64,000 bases of DNA. It comes from Pseudomonas entomophila. Its GTDB lineage: Bacteria > Pseudomonadota > Gammaproteobacteria > Pseudomonadales > Pseudomonadaceae. The notes beneath the pieces were generated by a model that saw nothing but the letters and a program-made list of their open reading frames with translations, was not told the DNA's origin and did no database searches. Below are positions 8,722 to 17,288 of the stretch, in pieces; the first letter of the stretch is position 1; every line of letters starts with the position of its first letter. The position numbers and the translations under genes were made by a program. The stretch is taken from assembly GCF_023277925.1 (NCBI RefSeq), contig NZ_CP063832.1, positions 1,459,001-1,523,000 of the forward strand. The letters run 5' to 3'.

Positions 8722-8735
8722 TTGACAAACGTCAA
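8722..8735. promoter_or_regulatory. FNR/Anr box for the first universal stress gene
   Basis: TTGAC-AAAC-GTCAA, a symmetric variant of the FNR consensus. The expected start about 41 bases downstream falls near 8770, leaving a leader of about 25 bases before the stress gene at 8795. It lies 58 bases from the other box in the same space. Confidence 0.8.
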
Positions 8736-8794
8736 GTCTGCAAAGCACCGGTGAACGATGCTTTGGATACGTATCGCAACCGTAGAGGTGTGCC

Positions 8795-9721
8795 ATGGAA
8801 ACCCAGCAAAGACTGCTGTTGATCGTATCGCCCCTGATGCGTCGAACCCCCGTCTACGACCGCGCCGCAGCCATGGCCAAGGCCAAGGGCATGGCGTTGC
8901 ACATCGTGGCCTTTGACTACCTGGAAGGGCTTGCCACGGCGGGCCTGGTGAATGACCAGGCATTGGCGGTAATGCGCGAAGGGTACGTGCAGCAACACCG
9001 CGAGTGGCTGGAAAGCCAGGCGCAGCCAATGCGGCGTCACGGTATCACGGTCACCACAGAAGTGGTGTGGGTGCAGCATCCCTTGAACGAGATCCTGGTG
9101 CATCTGCGCGAGCAGCCGTTCGCCATGCTGATCAAGGCATTCGAGCATGAGCCCTGGTGGATGCGTGCCATGTTCACGCCCCTGGATATCCAGCTGCTGC
9201 GCGAAACGCGCATCCCGCTGCATCTGGTGCACAAGGCCAGCCATGCGCTGCCGCGCCGGATCCTCGCGGCCGTGGACCTGTCCAGGCCCGAGGATCAGTT
9301 CGAAGGCTTCAATGACCAGATCATCAGCGAAGCGTTGAAACTGGCCCTGCAGTGCAATGCGCAGATCGAACTGCTGTATGCCTACGACCTGGGTTCGATG
9401 TACTTGGATGCCGGCGGCAGCCGGGAGCATTCGTTCCTGTTCGATTCCAACCTCGCCCAGACGCTTCACGAAGCCCAGAGCGATGCCTTCCAGACCCTGG
9501 CCGAGCGCAATGGCATCGCCGTCGAGCACCGCCACATGCGCATCGGCGACCCGGCCAAGGTTCTGGCTGTGTTCATGGACAACAATGATATCGATGTGCT
9601 GGTGATGGGCAGTTATCACCACCGCGGCATCGGCTGGTTCATCGGCAGTACCGCGGAGCGGGTACTGCATCGCTTGTCCAGCAGTGTGCTGGTGATTTCC
9701 CCTGAGCACTCCCAAGGGTAA
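8795..9721 (+). CDS. Universal stress protein, tandem UspA domains (UspE-like)
   Basis: A 308-residue cytoplasmic protein made of two UspA-like alpha/beta domains (about 3-150 and 155-305). The second domain ends with an ATP-loop-like segment (VMGSYHHRGIGWFIGSTAERVL). The start has an AGAGGTGTGCC ribosome site. UspE-type proteins support survival in stationary phase or without oxygen; their exact biochemical action is not settled. The FNR box at 8722-8735 is correctly placed to drive it. It is one of five such paralogues in this window and belongs with the 24808 and 26745 copies in having GST in the loop. Confidence 0.92.
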   Translation: METQQRLLLIVSPLMRRTPVYDRAAAMAKAKGMALHIVAFDYLEGLATAGLVNDQALAVMREGYVQQHREWLESQAQPMRRHGITVTTEVVWVQHPLNEILVHLREQPFAMLIKAFEHEPWWMRAMFTPLDIQLLRETRIPLHLVHKASHALPRRILAAVDLSRPEDQFEGFNDQIISEALKLALQCNAQIELLYAYDLGSMYLDAGGSREHSFLFDSNLAQTLHEAQSDAFQTLAERNGIAVEHRHMRIGDPAKVLAVFMDNNDIDVLVMGSYHHRGIGWFIGSTAERVLHRLSSSVLVISPEHSQG

Positions 9722-9724
9722 GGT

Positions 9725-9746
9725 ACAAGGCCCGCAAGGGCCTTGT
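9725..9746. terminator. Hairpin between convergent genes
   Basis: ACAAGGCCC-GCAA-GGGCCTTGT forms a perfect nine-base-pair stem with a GCAA tetraloop, followed on the plus strand by a short T run (GTTT). It sits just after the stress gene and just before the stop of the convergent acetyltransferase gene. The plus strand is the likelier terminator direction. Confidence 0.75.
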
Positions 9747-9749
9747 GTT

Positions 9750-10298
9750 TCAGGCCCGCAGATCAAGTTCGTGAAGGATCTCGCTGACATCGCCGCCCAG
9801 GTAGCGTGAGGTGAATCCCTGCGCCTTGGTCAGCCGGTGCATGGCGTAATTGTTCGCCAGGTCCCTGGATATCATCCACTCATAGCCATTGCGCCGCGCC
9901 GCTTCGATCAGGTGCAGCAGCAGGTGCCTGCCCAGGCCTCTACGCTGCCAGTCCTCCCGCACCGCCACTGCACACTCGCAGCGTGGGCTGCCCGGTATGC
10001 CGGCGTAGCGGCTGACGCCAACCTGCTGCAAGCAGCCATCGACGTGAGCCAGCGCGATATAGGCCATGCGCTGGTGATAGTCGACGGGCATCCCTTGCGG
10101 GTCCAGGCTGGGCAGGCCGCTGCTGATCCCGGCGATGAAGCGAAAGCGCCGGGCCTCGTAGGTGATCGAGCTGAGAAAGCGCCGGTCGCGGTCGTGGTCT
10201 TCCTCGCGCAGCGGCCGGATCAGCACGGGCGTGCCGTCATCAAGCTTTTCGACCCAGTGCTCGCAGGCGTCTGGCTGTTCAGTCTGCTGCGTGTTCAT
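9750..10298 (-). CDS. GNAT-family N-acetyltransferase
   Basis: A 182-residue acetyltransferase. The start at 10298 is chosen because GGGAGG precedes it by five bases; the frame extends upstream without such a site. The GNAT fold is seen in the order LIRPLREEDHDRDRRFLSS, a central beta strand with AYIALAHVDG, then the acetyl-CoA loop (REDWQRRGLGRHLLLHLI) and the ending AMHRLTKAQGF. It resembles the GNAT domain of Pat-type protein lysine acetyltransferases, but has no CoA-ligase-like part. The box at 10361-10374 would give it a leader of about 28 bases. A paralogue is at 15634-16203. Confidence 0.88.
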   Translation of the reverse strand: MNTQQTEQPDACEHWVEKLDDGTPVLIRPLREEDHDRDRRFLSSITYEARRFRFIAGISSGLPSLDPQGMPVDYHQRMAYIALAHVDGCLQQVGVSRYAGIPGSPRCECAVAVREDWQRRGLGRHLLLHLIEAARRNGYEWMISRDLANNYAMHRLTKAQGFTSRYLGGDVSEILHELDLRA

Positions 10299-10360
10299 GT
10301 TGCCTCCCATTACCCGGACAGGTGCCTGAAGCCGTTGTAACGTGGCTGGCAGCCGCAGTT

Positions 10361-10374
10361 CTGACAATCGTCAA
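10361..10374. promoter_or_regulatory. FNR/Anr-type box, one mismatch
   Basis: CTGAC-AATC-GTCAA differs from the TTGAC-N4-GTCAA form only in its first base. It lies between the divergent acetyltransferase (start 10298) and stress protein (start 10480) genes. Its distance suits the acetyltransferase. Confidence 0.6.
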
Positions 10375-10396
10375 TTTCGGACCGGATCACGCATTT

Positions 10397-10410
10397 CTGA
10401 TCTGCATCAA
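10397..10410. promoter_or_regulatory. FNR/Anr-type box, one mismatch
   Basis: CTGAT-CTGC-ATCAA differs from the consensus in the first base only. The predicted start near 10445 leaves about 35 bases before the stress gene at 10480. It lies 36 bases, centre to centre, from the box serving the other side. Confidence 0.65.
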
Positions 10411-10479
10411 GCGCCAGCGCGGCCACCCACGGAAAATCCCGTTCATCACACCCCAGCGGCGCGAGCCCGGAGGTCCACC

Positions 10480-11406
10480 ATGGGTCAATATCGACAGTTG
10501 CTGGTGCTGCTTACCGAAATCGATCCGCATTCAGCCGCGCTGCGCAGGGGGCTGGCGCTGGCGCATGCCAGCGGCGCCAGCGTGCATGTGCTGGGGGTGT
10601 TCGAGCCGAGCGAGGCACACCTGCTGCGCGAAGAGCGGCTGAATGAGGCCGATATCGAGCGCCAGTACGACCACTATCGCGAGCAGTTGCGAACGCTGGT
10701 CGAGCGGCACCGTGGCAGCGGTGTGGCGCTGACGGTCGACAGCCTCGCCGCCGACGATATCCGCAGCGAGGCCATTGACTACATCAGCGAATTGCAACCG
10801 GACATGGTCATCAAGGACTGTGAAGCCGCGTCGGCCATGGCGCGGCTGTTCGGCACCCCGCTGGATTGTGCGCTGATGCGCGGCTTCAAGGGGCTCACCC
10901 TGTTTGTGCCGACGGCGGCCGTTTCATTGCCCCAGCGCGTGCTCGTAGCCGTGGACACCAGCTTCAGCGAGACGCCAGCCGCACAGGAACAGTTCAACCG
11001 TGGGCTCATTCGTGTCGCCCAGGCCTTGGCACTGCAGTGCGATGCCCAGTTGCACCTGCTGTCTGCCTACAACATGGCCGGCGTGTTCGCGGCGGATATC
11101 AACGTCACCCAGGCGTGGGTCGAGGAGATGCGCAACGCACTCCAGGAACCCTTCAACGCCCTGGCCGAGGCCGAAGGGGTGGCGCCGGACCGCCGGCACT
11201 TCATGGAGGGTGGCCCGGTGCAGGTGATCCGCGAACAGGTCGCGGCCCTGAAGGTCGACGCCGTGGTGATGGGCGTGGTGCAACCCAAAGGGCTGGACAA
11301 GCTGCTGGGCGACACCACTGAACGCCTCGTTGGCCACCCACCTTGCAGCGTGCTCGCGGTTCACCCCTATGTGTTCGAAACCCAGGAGCCTTGGCCATGC
11401 AACTGA
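10480..11406 (+). CDS. Universal stress protein, tandem UspA domains
   Basis: A 308-residue two-domain UspE-like protein. The start at 10480 follows CCCGGAGGTCCACC; an upstream extension of 46 codons has no ribosome site and runs over the FNR boxes. Domain one begins QYRQLLVLLTEIDPHS, and domain two begins at about residue 150 (PQRVLVAVDTSF). The nucleotide-loop region reads VMGVVQPKGLDKLLGDTTERL. The GDT in place of GST is shared with the 27804 copy, so the two form a subgroup. The following MBL-fold gene starts inside its last codons, so the two are co-translated. Confidence 0.92.
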   Translation: MGQYRQLLVLLTEIDPHSAALRRGLALAHASGASVHVLGVFEPSEAHLLREERLNEADIERQYDHYREQLRTLVERHRGSGVALTVDSLAADDIRSEAIDYISELQPDMVIKDCEAASAMARLFGTPLDCALMRGFKGLTLFVPTAAVSLPQRVLVAVDTSFSETPAAQEQFNRGLIRVAQALALQCDAQLHLLSAYNMAGVFAADINVTQAWVEEMRNALQEPFNALAEAEGVAPDRRHFMEGGPVQVIREQVAALKVDAVVMGVVQPKGLDKLLGDTTERLVGHPPCSVLAVHPYVFETQEPWPCN

Positions 11407-12764
11407 CCTTTCTAGGTGGCACCGGGACGGTGACCGGCAGCAAATTCCTGTTGACCCACAACAGCACACGGATACTGGTCGACTGCGGGCTGTTCCAGGG
11501 CTACAAGCAATTGCGCCTGCGCAACTGGGAGCGCTTGCCAGCGACACTGCGGGCGCTCGATGCGGTCGTGCTGACCCACGCCCATCTCGACCATAGCGGC
11601 TACCTGCCGGTTCTGGCCAGGGAGGGCTATAGCGGACCGATCTATGCCACCCCGGCAACCTGCGCCCTGGCTGAAGTGCTTTTGCTCGACAGCGCGCGGC
11701 TGCAGGAAGAGCAGGCCGAACATGCCAATCGCCACGGCTACTCCAAACACACGCCGGCACGGCCGCTCTATACCGAACAGGATGCGAAGCAGGCGCTGGC
11801 ACTGTTGCGCCCGGTGGAGCTGCATCAGGCAACGTCGATCGCCGAGGGCATAGACCTGCTGATGCGCACGGCCGGCCATATCCTGGGGGCGGCGACGGTG
11901 CAGATCAGGGCAGAGGGGCAGACCTTGGTCTTCTCGGGTGACCTGGGCAGGCCGCAAGACCCGATCATGCGGGCGCCGGAGCTGATCCGGACGGCGGATG
12001 TGCTGCTGGTGGAGTCCACCTACGGTGATCGCCGGCACCCGGTAGAGTCGACCGAGCAGTATCTGGCCCAGGTGATCAACCAGACACTCCTGCGCCATGG
12101 CATCGTGCTGGTTCCTTCATTCGCTGTCGGGCGCGCCCAGCTGCTGATGTATTACCTCTACAAGCTCAAACGTGACCGGCTGATTCCGGATATCCCGGTG
12201 TACCTCAACAGCCCGATGGCCACCGACGCCACCGCTCTGTATCAGCAGTTTCACAGCGAACATCGACTAACGGCGGCGGAGTGCGCCGCGATGTGCAAGG
12301 GCACACGGATCATCCGCACGGTCGATGAGTCCCGCCACCTGGACCAGCTGCGCGAGCCGGCCGTGATCATTGCCGCCAGTGGCATGGCCACCGGTGGGCG
12401 GGTGCTGCACCACCTGAAGGCGCTGGCCCCCAATCCGCGCAACAGCATCCTCTTCTCTGGTTTTCAGGCAGGCGGCACGCGCGGCGCCGACATCGTCGCC
12501 GGCGCCCGCAGCGTACGCCTGCTGGGCGAAGACGTGCCCATCCGGGCGCAGGTGCACGCCATGGAAAACCTTTCCGCCCACGCCGACGCCGACGAGATCA
12601 TGGAGTGGTTGCGCGGTTTCACCCGGCCACCGCGGCAGACCTACGTCATCCATGGCGAGCCACACGCCGCCGATACCTTGCGACGGCGAATCAGCCTGGA
12701 GCTGGGCTGGCAGGTGTGCGTGCCGGAATACCAGGAAACCGTTGCCATCGACCCTGTGCGCTGA
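11397..12764 (+). CDS. MBL-fold beta-CASP protein (RNA-processing exonuclease-like)
   Basis: A 455-residue metallo-beta-lactamase-fold protein of the beta-CASP/CPSF73 type. Zinc ligands are visible in THAHLDHSG (His61, His63, Asp65, His66), with a further His in AGHILGAATV. A beta-CASP insert follows (LVPSFAVGRAQLLMYYLYKL, then IIAASGMATGGRVLHHL). The C-terminal RMMBL motif reads YVIHGEPHAADTLRRRI. Relatives cut or trim RNA. The gene overlaps the stress gene stop by ten bases. An FNR-driven RNase next to stress proteins suggests RNA turnover during starvation, which is inference. Confidence 0.88.
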   Translation: MQLTFLGGTGTVTGSKFLLTHNSTRILVDCGLFQGYKQLRLRNWERLPATLRALDAVVLTHAHLDHSGYLPVLAREGYSGPIYATPATCALAEVLLLDSARLQEEQAEHANRHGYSKHTPARPLYTEQDAKQALALLRPVELHQATSIAEGIDLLMRTAGHILGAATVQIRAEGQTLVFSGDLGRPQDPIMRAPELIRTADVLLVESTYGDRRHPVESTEQYLAQVINQTLLRHGIVLVPSFAVGRAQLLMYYLYKLKRDRLIPDIPVYLNSPMATDATALYQQFHSEHRLTAAECAAMCKGTRIIRTVDESRHLDQLREPAVIIAASGMATGGRVLHHLKALAPNPRNSILFSGFQAGGTRGADIVAGARSVRLLGEDVPIRAQVHAMENLSAHADADEIMEWLRGFTRPPRQTYVIHGEPHAADTLRRRISLELGWQVCVPEYQETVAIDPVR

Positions 12765-12784
12765 ACCCGGCGAGGGAGGTAGTC

Positions 12785-13429
12785 ATGAACACGCAAGCAC
12801 GAGCGAAACTACGGGCCTGGATACACCGCCCCAGAGGCAGCCTGGGCTGGATCGTGGCCATCGCCGCGTTACTTCTCGCGGCATCCGTCTACCGCACCGT
12901 GAGCCCGAGCTGGCGCATGCCCATGCGTGATCCGGCCGTGCTCCTGAGCGTGCTGGCATTGAGTGTGGCACTGGGCTGGGCCGTGCAGCGCGGTGTGAAA
13001 CGCACGGTTGGCAAAGCCATTTTCAATGGCCGGGAGACGGGCTGGCAGGCCAGGCTGGCATTCCTGCGTTCGATCACCCGGGAATCGAACGTGCTGATGG
13101 GCATGCTGTTGCTTCTGGCGGTGCTGGGCGGTGCCACCGTATGGCTGGCCGGGCGCTCCGTGGAGCAGATCGTGGAAAACTGCACGACCAACCTGCAGGC
13201 GCAGGTGCAGGCGCCCGAGGATGAGCAGCTTGCAGCGGTGGTCGGCAAGCCCGTGTGTACCTGCCTGGCACAAACCTTTCTGAAGCGTAACGGGGTGATC
13301 CGCCTGGCGTTATTCGAAACGCCGATGCAGCAAGTGAGTGGCTTACAGGCGCTTACCCCGGCTGATGAACAGCGCTGCCTCGCGCAGTTCGATCTGTTAT
13401 CCGAGGAAGGCAGTGCAACCACGCCATGA
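12785..13429 (+). CDS. Hypothetical membrane protein with periplasmic-like Cys motif
   Basis: A 214-residue protein with three hydrophobic segments (about 20-39, 48-66 and 98-117) and a polar C-terminal domain of about 95 residues. That domain has four cysteines (VENCTTN, then PVCTCLAQ and QRCLAQF). The start at 12785 follows GCGAGGGAGGTAGTC. It lies 20 bases behind the beta-CASP gene and is probably in the same operon. I do not recognise the family. The paired cysteines could form disulfides if the domain faces the periplasm, or bind metal. Topology and role are open. Confidence 0.7.
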   Translation: MNTQARAKLRAWIHRPRGSLGWIVAIAALLLAASVYRTVSPSWRMPMRDPAVLLSVLALSVALGWAVQRGVKRTVGKAIFNGRETGWQARLAFLRSITRESNVLMGMLLLLAVLGGATVWLAGRSVEQIVENCTTNLQAQVQAPEDEQLAAVVGKPVCTCLAQTFLKRNGVIRLALFETPMQQVSGLQALTPADEQRCLAQFDLLSEEGSATTP

Positions 13430-13497
13430 CACCAGCGGTTGGTGTCCTCTGCAAGCTCCATGAATGAAGGGCGCCGATCGCGGCGCGGGAGGTTTCC

Positions 13498-14190
13498 ATG
13501 TCGCATGACCTTGCCTTGCAGACCTTGTTTGCGGACCGTACCGAGGCCGGGCGTTGCCTTGTCGAGCCTCTGGCCCAATATGCCGGCCGGTCCGACGTAA
13601 TTGTGCTCGCGTTGCCACGGGGCGGTGTGCCCGTGGCCTATGAAGTGGCGACCGCCCTCAACGTCCGCCTGGACCTGCTGGTGGTGCGCAAGTTGGGCAT
13701 GCCTTTTCACCCTGAGTTCGCCATGGGGGCGATTGCTGGTGGCGGCGTAACGTTCCTCAATGAAGACATGCTCCGCACTTACCCGGTCGATCCGGCGCTG
13801 TTCGACGCCGTGGTAGCCACGCAAACCGAGGAACTGGTACGTCGCGAGCAAACCTACCGAAGAGGGCGCCCAGCCCTGCAGCTCAAGGGTCAGGTGGTGA
13901 TTCTCATCGATGACGGCCTGGCGACTGGCGCCACGATGAGGGCGGCCATACAGGCTGTGCGTACCCATTCACCTGCGCGAATCGTGGTCGCCGTTCCTGT
14001 CGCGCCGCCGGAGACGCTTGAAGCGTTGTACGGCGAAGTGGATGAATGGGTATGCCCGCTGATGCCTGAACGAATGATTTCAGTGGGCTATTGGTACCAG
14101 GATTTTCCGCAGACGTCGGACGAAGAGGTCATTGCGCTGCTGCGCCAGGCCGATCAGCGAGCGCTGCCAGGCACTGCTGCCCGTGAATGA
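13498..14190 (+). CDS. Phosphoribosyltransferase-family protein
   Basis: A 230-residue type I phosphoribosyltransferase-like protein. The PRPP-binding signature is clear (VILIDDGLATGATMRAAI, about 137-154), as is an early loop (ALPRGGVPVAYEVA, about 39-52). It has a strong GGGAGG ribosome site. Proteins of this type often accompany stress or alpha/beta-hydrolase genes and have no defined nucleobase substrate. Its neighbours suggest a stress role rather than routine salvage. It converges on the erythromycin-esterase-like gene with an 18-base gap. The hairpin at 13428-13446 lies between it and the previous gene. Confidence 0.85.
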   Translation: MSHDLALQTLFADRTEAGRCLVEPLAQYAGRSDVIVLALPRGGVPVAYEVATALNVRLDLLVVRKLGMPFHPEFAMGAIAGGGVTFLNEDMLRTYPVDPALFDAVVATQTEELVRREQTYRRGRPALQLKGQVVILIDDGLATGATMRAAIQAVRTHSPARIVVAVPVAPPETLEALYGEVDEWVCPLMPERMISVGYWYQDFPQTSDEEVIALLRQADQRALPGTAARE

Positions 14191-14208
14191 AAGTGCCTGA
14201 GCCCGAAC

Positions 14209-15582
14209 TTACACGCCGAAGGGATAGGTCTCGTCTTCGGCGTCCAGATGCTGTGCTTTCGGCAGGGGCAGGGCATCGACCGGCGAAGTCCGCTCGAACC
14301 ACAGCATGGCATCGAACTGCTCGGCAAGCACCGCTTCGAAATAATGGCTGAGCCGTTCGCTTTCGGGGCGGTAGATCACGCCGATGGCGCGTTCTAGCAG
14401 GGCGGTGGAAAGGACGTGGCGCAACGCCTTGCGCTGAGGGTCACGCCAATCGGTCAGCGAGGCCGGCAGGCCGGTGAGATGAAACTGATGCTCCCAGCTG
14501 TCAGCCCGTGGCGGCCGAACTGCTTTGATCCGCATTTCACCGTCCCAGTCATCGGCGGCTGCCACCTGGCCCTGACCGGTGGCCATGCCGATCAGCACGG
14601 CATCGCGACCAAAGGCGCTGCGGCATAGCTGGCCGACGTTGAACTGGCCCTTCCAGCCCATTTCCGTGGCAGCCGCATTGCCAATATGTGAGTTGTGTGC
14701 CCACACCACCGCCTTGGCATGGGGACCGCGGTGTTCCAGCAATGCACGCAACGTGTCGAACATATGCCGATCACGCAGGTTCCAGGAGGCGGTCGAGCCC
14801 CGGTAAATGGCGCGGTAGTACTGTTCCGCGGCGATGATCACCTGGGCGTTGCGGGTGGCGTTGAAAAAGGCTTCGTCGTTGTGGATCAGGCCCGCGAGCT
14901 GTTCGGCGAGCATCCTGTTCAGTTGCTGGACCACTGGCTGCTCGCAAGGCATGACGCCGCCACGCTCGACAAAGTGGCCATACAGGGCGGGGTCGTCCTG
15001 CCAGGGCGTCAGACAGCCATAACGCCGGCGTGCCTCGTGGGCAAGGTGCGGATCGACCCGGTCCAGATAGGCCAGCACTTCATGAATGGAGTTACGCAAG
15101 CTGTAAACGTCCAGGCCCCGGAATTCCACACGCAGGTCGTCGGCGAGCAGGTGATTGTGCCCATGTAGCCAATGGGCGAAGGCCTTGAATTCGTTGTTGC
15201 GCCACATCCAGGTCGGGAACCGGCTGAAGATGTGCCGCTTCCACGCCGAGTGCGCCAGCCCGCGGACATACTGATCGACATGCGCGGCGTCTGGCCAGTC
15301 GGCTTCGACGGCGACGATGTTGAAACCATGCTGTTCGATCAGCCGCTGCGTGATCGCCGCGCGGGCCCGGTAGAACTCGCTGCTGCCATGGCTTGCCTCG
15401 CCAAGCAGGATCACGCGCGCGCTTGCGTATCGGTCGAACAACGCAGCGAAAGCCGGGGTGTCCAGGTCCGGCAGGGGTTCGCCGTACTGATGCAGCAGGG
15501 GCGCGATATCAGCGGTCTGGACCTCGTACTGCTTGCCGTAGAGCTTTTCCATCAGTTTTTTCGAAGGACCGTTCATGGGCAT
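14209..15582 (-). CDS. Erythromycin esterase-like protein
   Basis: A 457-residue member of the erythromycin esterase family. The catalytic-type motif LLGEASHGSSEFYRAR (about 58-73) keeps the Glu-x-x-His-Gly arrangement of EreA/EreB. A second conserved His is in VVWAHNSHIGNAAATEMGW. Family members of environmental bacteria mostly have unknown substrates, so resistance to macrolides should not be assumed. There is no convincing ribosome site before the first ATG; Met3 or Met11 are possible starts. It lies in a stress island with a phosphoribosyltransferase and acetyltransferase beside it. Confidence 0.85.
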   Translation of the reverse strand: MPMNGPSKKLMEKLYGKQYEVQTADIAPLLHQYGEPLPDLDTPAFAALFDRYASARVILLGEASHGSSEFYRARAAITQRLIEQHGFNIVAVEADWPDAAHVDQYVRGLAHSAWKRHIFSRFPTWMWRNNEFKAFAHWLHGHNHLLADDLRVEFRGLDVYSLRNSIHEVLAYLDRVDPHLAHEARRRYGCLTPWQDDPALYGHFVERGGVMPCEQPVVQQLNRMLAEQLAGLIHNDEAFFNATRNAQVIIAAEQYYRAIYRGSTASWNLRDRHMFDTLRALLEHRGPHAKAVVWAHNSHIGNAAATEMGWKGQFNVGQLCRSAFGRDAVLIGMATGQGQVAAADDWDGEMRIKAVRPPRADSWEHQFHLTGLPASLTDWRDPQRKALRHVLSTALLERAIGVIYRPESERLSHYFEAVLAEQFDAMLWFERTSPVDALPLPKAQHLDAEDETYPFGV

Positions 15583-15633
15583 GCCTGCGCAGGTAGGGCG
15601 CCGCGCCTTCGGGCCTGGCGCGGCGGCCAGGGA

Positions 15634-16203
15634 TCAACTCAGGGTGATCCGGTGGATGACCTGCCTCGGGTCATCCGGATCCACCGCTGTGGTGAAGCCA
15701 GCGGCCTTGGCCAGGTCGCGCATGGGCTGGTTGGCTGCCGAGTCGATCGAGTACATCTGCCGAAAGCCCTTGGCCTTGGCGTGATCGATCAGGTGCCTGA
15801 GCAGCAGTCGGCCCAGACCATGATGTTGCCAGCTGTCGAGCACCGTTACCGCGCACTCGCACTCACCCTTGCCGGCACCGGCGGCGTAGCGCGAAATACC
15901 CACCTCCTGCAATTCGCCGTCCACATGGGCCAGGGCGACATAGGCGGCCTGCTGGTCCTGGTCTACCGTCATCAATTGGTCGAGCATCGCATCGCCGGGT
16001 TCCTTGACCTGACAGAGGAAGCGAAAGTGCCGCGACTCAGGCGACAAGCGTTCGATGAAGGCCTTTTCGCGCTGCCGATCCTTGGCCTGCAACGGTCGCA
16101 CCAGCACATGGGTGCCATTATCCAGGGCTTCGATCCAGTGCTCGCCTGGGGGGGTTGGAAAAACGGGGCTGGAGGGTCGAGGTGAAGTATCGGCGGGGGT
16201 CAT
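15634..16203 (-). CDS. GNAT-family N-acetyltransferase (paralogue)
   Basis: A 189-residue acetyltransferase. The start at 16203 is supported by GAGGATATTGCC before the ATG; the frame is open another 96 codons upstream without support and across an FNR box. The GNAT features match the 9750 gene closely: VLVRPLQAKDRQREKAFIERL, AYVALAHVDGELQEVGISRYA, the acetyl-CoA loop SWQHHGLGRLLLRHLI, and MRDLAKAAGF at the end. It is therefore a duplicate of that gene. The box at 16268-16281 predicts a leader of about 30 bases. Protein substrates are unknown. Confidence 0.88.
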   Translation of the reverse strand: MTPADTSPRPSSPVFPTPPGEHWIEALDNGTHVLVRPLQAKDRQREKAFIERLSPESRHFRFLCQVKEPGDAMLDQLMTVDQDQQAAYVALAHVDGELQEVGISRYAAGAGKGECECAVTVLDSWQHHGLGRLLLRHLIDHAKAKGFRQMYSIDSAANQPMRDLAKAAGFTTAVDPDDPRQVIHRITLS

Positions 16204-16267
16204 GGCAATATCCTCGGCAGTGATTGAACCAGGGAAGGCCAGTGTCGGCGGTCGTCCTGAAGCTGAC

Positions 16268-16281
16268 TTGACAGTTGTCAA
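16268..16281. promoter_or_regulatory. FNR/Anr box for the second acetyltransferase
   Basis: TTGAC-AGTT-GTCAA, a symmetric FNR-type site. On the minus strand the expected start near 16233 lies about 30 bases before the ATG at 16203. It is too far from the FNR-type gene at 16557 for ordinary class II activation of that gene. Confidence 0.78.
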
Positions 16282-16556
16282 AGGAATGCCTGTGTTCGTT
16301 CTGGCCGTGTCGATTACCCGACCATTGGCCGCTTGATCGCCGAAGTCCTCGCAGTTGGCCGGCGCCGCGACGAACAGTTTGCTTGAACCCGGCATTCGTG
16401 ACTCGCGGGGAACAGGACGGGGCAGGGCGCGCTGGCCATCAGTTGCAGGTTGGCCCCGGCCGCCCCCTTGGTCGGCCAGGCCACAAATCATTTGCGGGCC
16501 AGCTAACTTTACTTAATGCCTATCTGTAAAAATCTGCAAAAAGCGGACGCATCGTT
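16282..16556. other. Intergenic gap before the second FNR-type regulator
   Basis: Together with the box at 16268 this is a gene-free space of about 350 bases between two divergent genes. The last 60 bases are AT-richer (around TTAATGCCTATCTGTAAAAA) and probably hold the promoter of the regulator gene. I see no second FNR box, no repeat and no plausible small gene. Confidence 0.4.
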
Positions 16557-17288
16557 ATGTCAGGCTCTGAAGAGATGGGGGCAAGGCCCCATGTGAAATG
16601 CCTTGCGTGCTCATTGAGCCGGCTATGTTTGCCCGCCAGCCTCGGTCCCGACGAAGTGGATAAGCTGGAGCGAATCGTGCGGCGTAATCGCCCCTTGAAG
16701 CGGGGCGAGTACCTGTTCAAGGCCAGTCAGCCGATGGAACATGTATTCGCCTTGCGTTCGGGGGCCATCAAGAATTTTCTGCTCGATGCCGAGGGCAACG
16801 AACGGGTGATCGGCTTTATCCTGCCCGGTGAAATGCTCGGTTTGGACGCTATCGGCGCCAGCCATTACCGCAGCTTTGCCGTGGCGCTGGGGGTGTCGCT
16901 GGTCTGCGCCATCAGGCTGGACCAGCTGGTGGATCTTACGGGGCAGATCCCGGGGCTGCGTTATCAACTGCTGCACATGCTCAGCCTGGGGATTCAGGGC
17001 AAGGATGAGCACCTGCGCTGCTGCCACGGGCGAGCCGAGCAACGGCTGTCGATCTTCCTGCTGGGGATGTCGGCGCGCTACCAGGCGCGCGGGTTGCGCG
17101 CCGATGTGTTCACGTTGCCCATGTCCCGGGGCGACATCGCCAACTATCTGGATCTCACCCTGGAAACCGTCAGTCGCTTGTTCAGCCGTTTAATTCTTAA
17201 CGGGTTCCTGCAATGCGCCGGTCGCGAAGTCAGGCTTGTCGACATCCAGGGTTTGCTCAGCCTCAGCCGCCTGGAGGAGCCCACTTGA
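16557..17288 (+). CDS. FNR/Anr-family oxygen-responsive regulator
   Basis: A 243-residue FNR-type protein with complete Fe-S ligands: Cys15, Cys18 and Cys24 (C-x2-C-x5-C) and Cys117 (SLVCAIRL). The recognition helix is canonical (LETVSRLFSRL; Glu203, Ser206, Arg207), so it should read TTGAT-N4-ATCAA sites like those around it. No strong ribosome site precedes the first ATG, which is therefore less certain. It differs from the 7491 paralogue in the helix and in lacking the long N- and C-terminal extensions. Its end overlaps the convergent flavoprotein-like gene by 26 bases. Confidence 0.9.
   Translation: MSGSEEMGARPHVKCLACSLSRLCLPASLGPDEVDKLERIVRRNRPLKRGEYLFKASQPMEHVFALRSGAIKNFLLDAEGNERVIGFILPGEMLGLDAIGASHYRSFAVALGVSLVCAIRLDQLVDLTGQIPGLRYQLLHMLSLGIQGKDEHLRCCHGRAEQRLSIFLLGMSARYQARGLRADVFTLPMSRGDIANYLDLTLETVSRLFSRLILNGFLQCAGREVRLVDIQGLLSLSRLEEPT

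Noticed and set aside
8640-8822. A 60-codon plus-strand frame covering the FNR boxes
   Set aside because: It spans both regulatory sites and runs into the stress gene in another frame. It has no ribosome site and a low-quality composition.
13428-13446. Hairpin GACACCA-GCGGT-TGGTGTC after the hypothetical membrane protein
   Set aside because: The stem has only seven base pairs and no T run follows, so calling it a terminator is not justified.
14209-15582. Macrolide-resistance gene
   Set aside because: The esterase-like family includes resistance enzymes, but environmental members are diverse and the stress context gives no support for a resistance role.
15630-15651. GGATCA-N8-TGATCC inverted repeat at the end of the second acetyltransferase gene
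   Set aside because: It lies largely within coding sequence and has no T run. It is likely chance.
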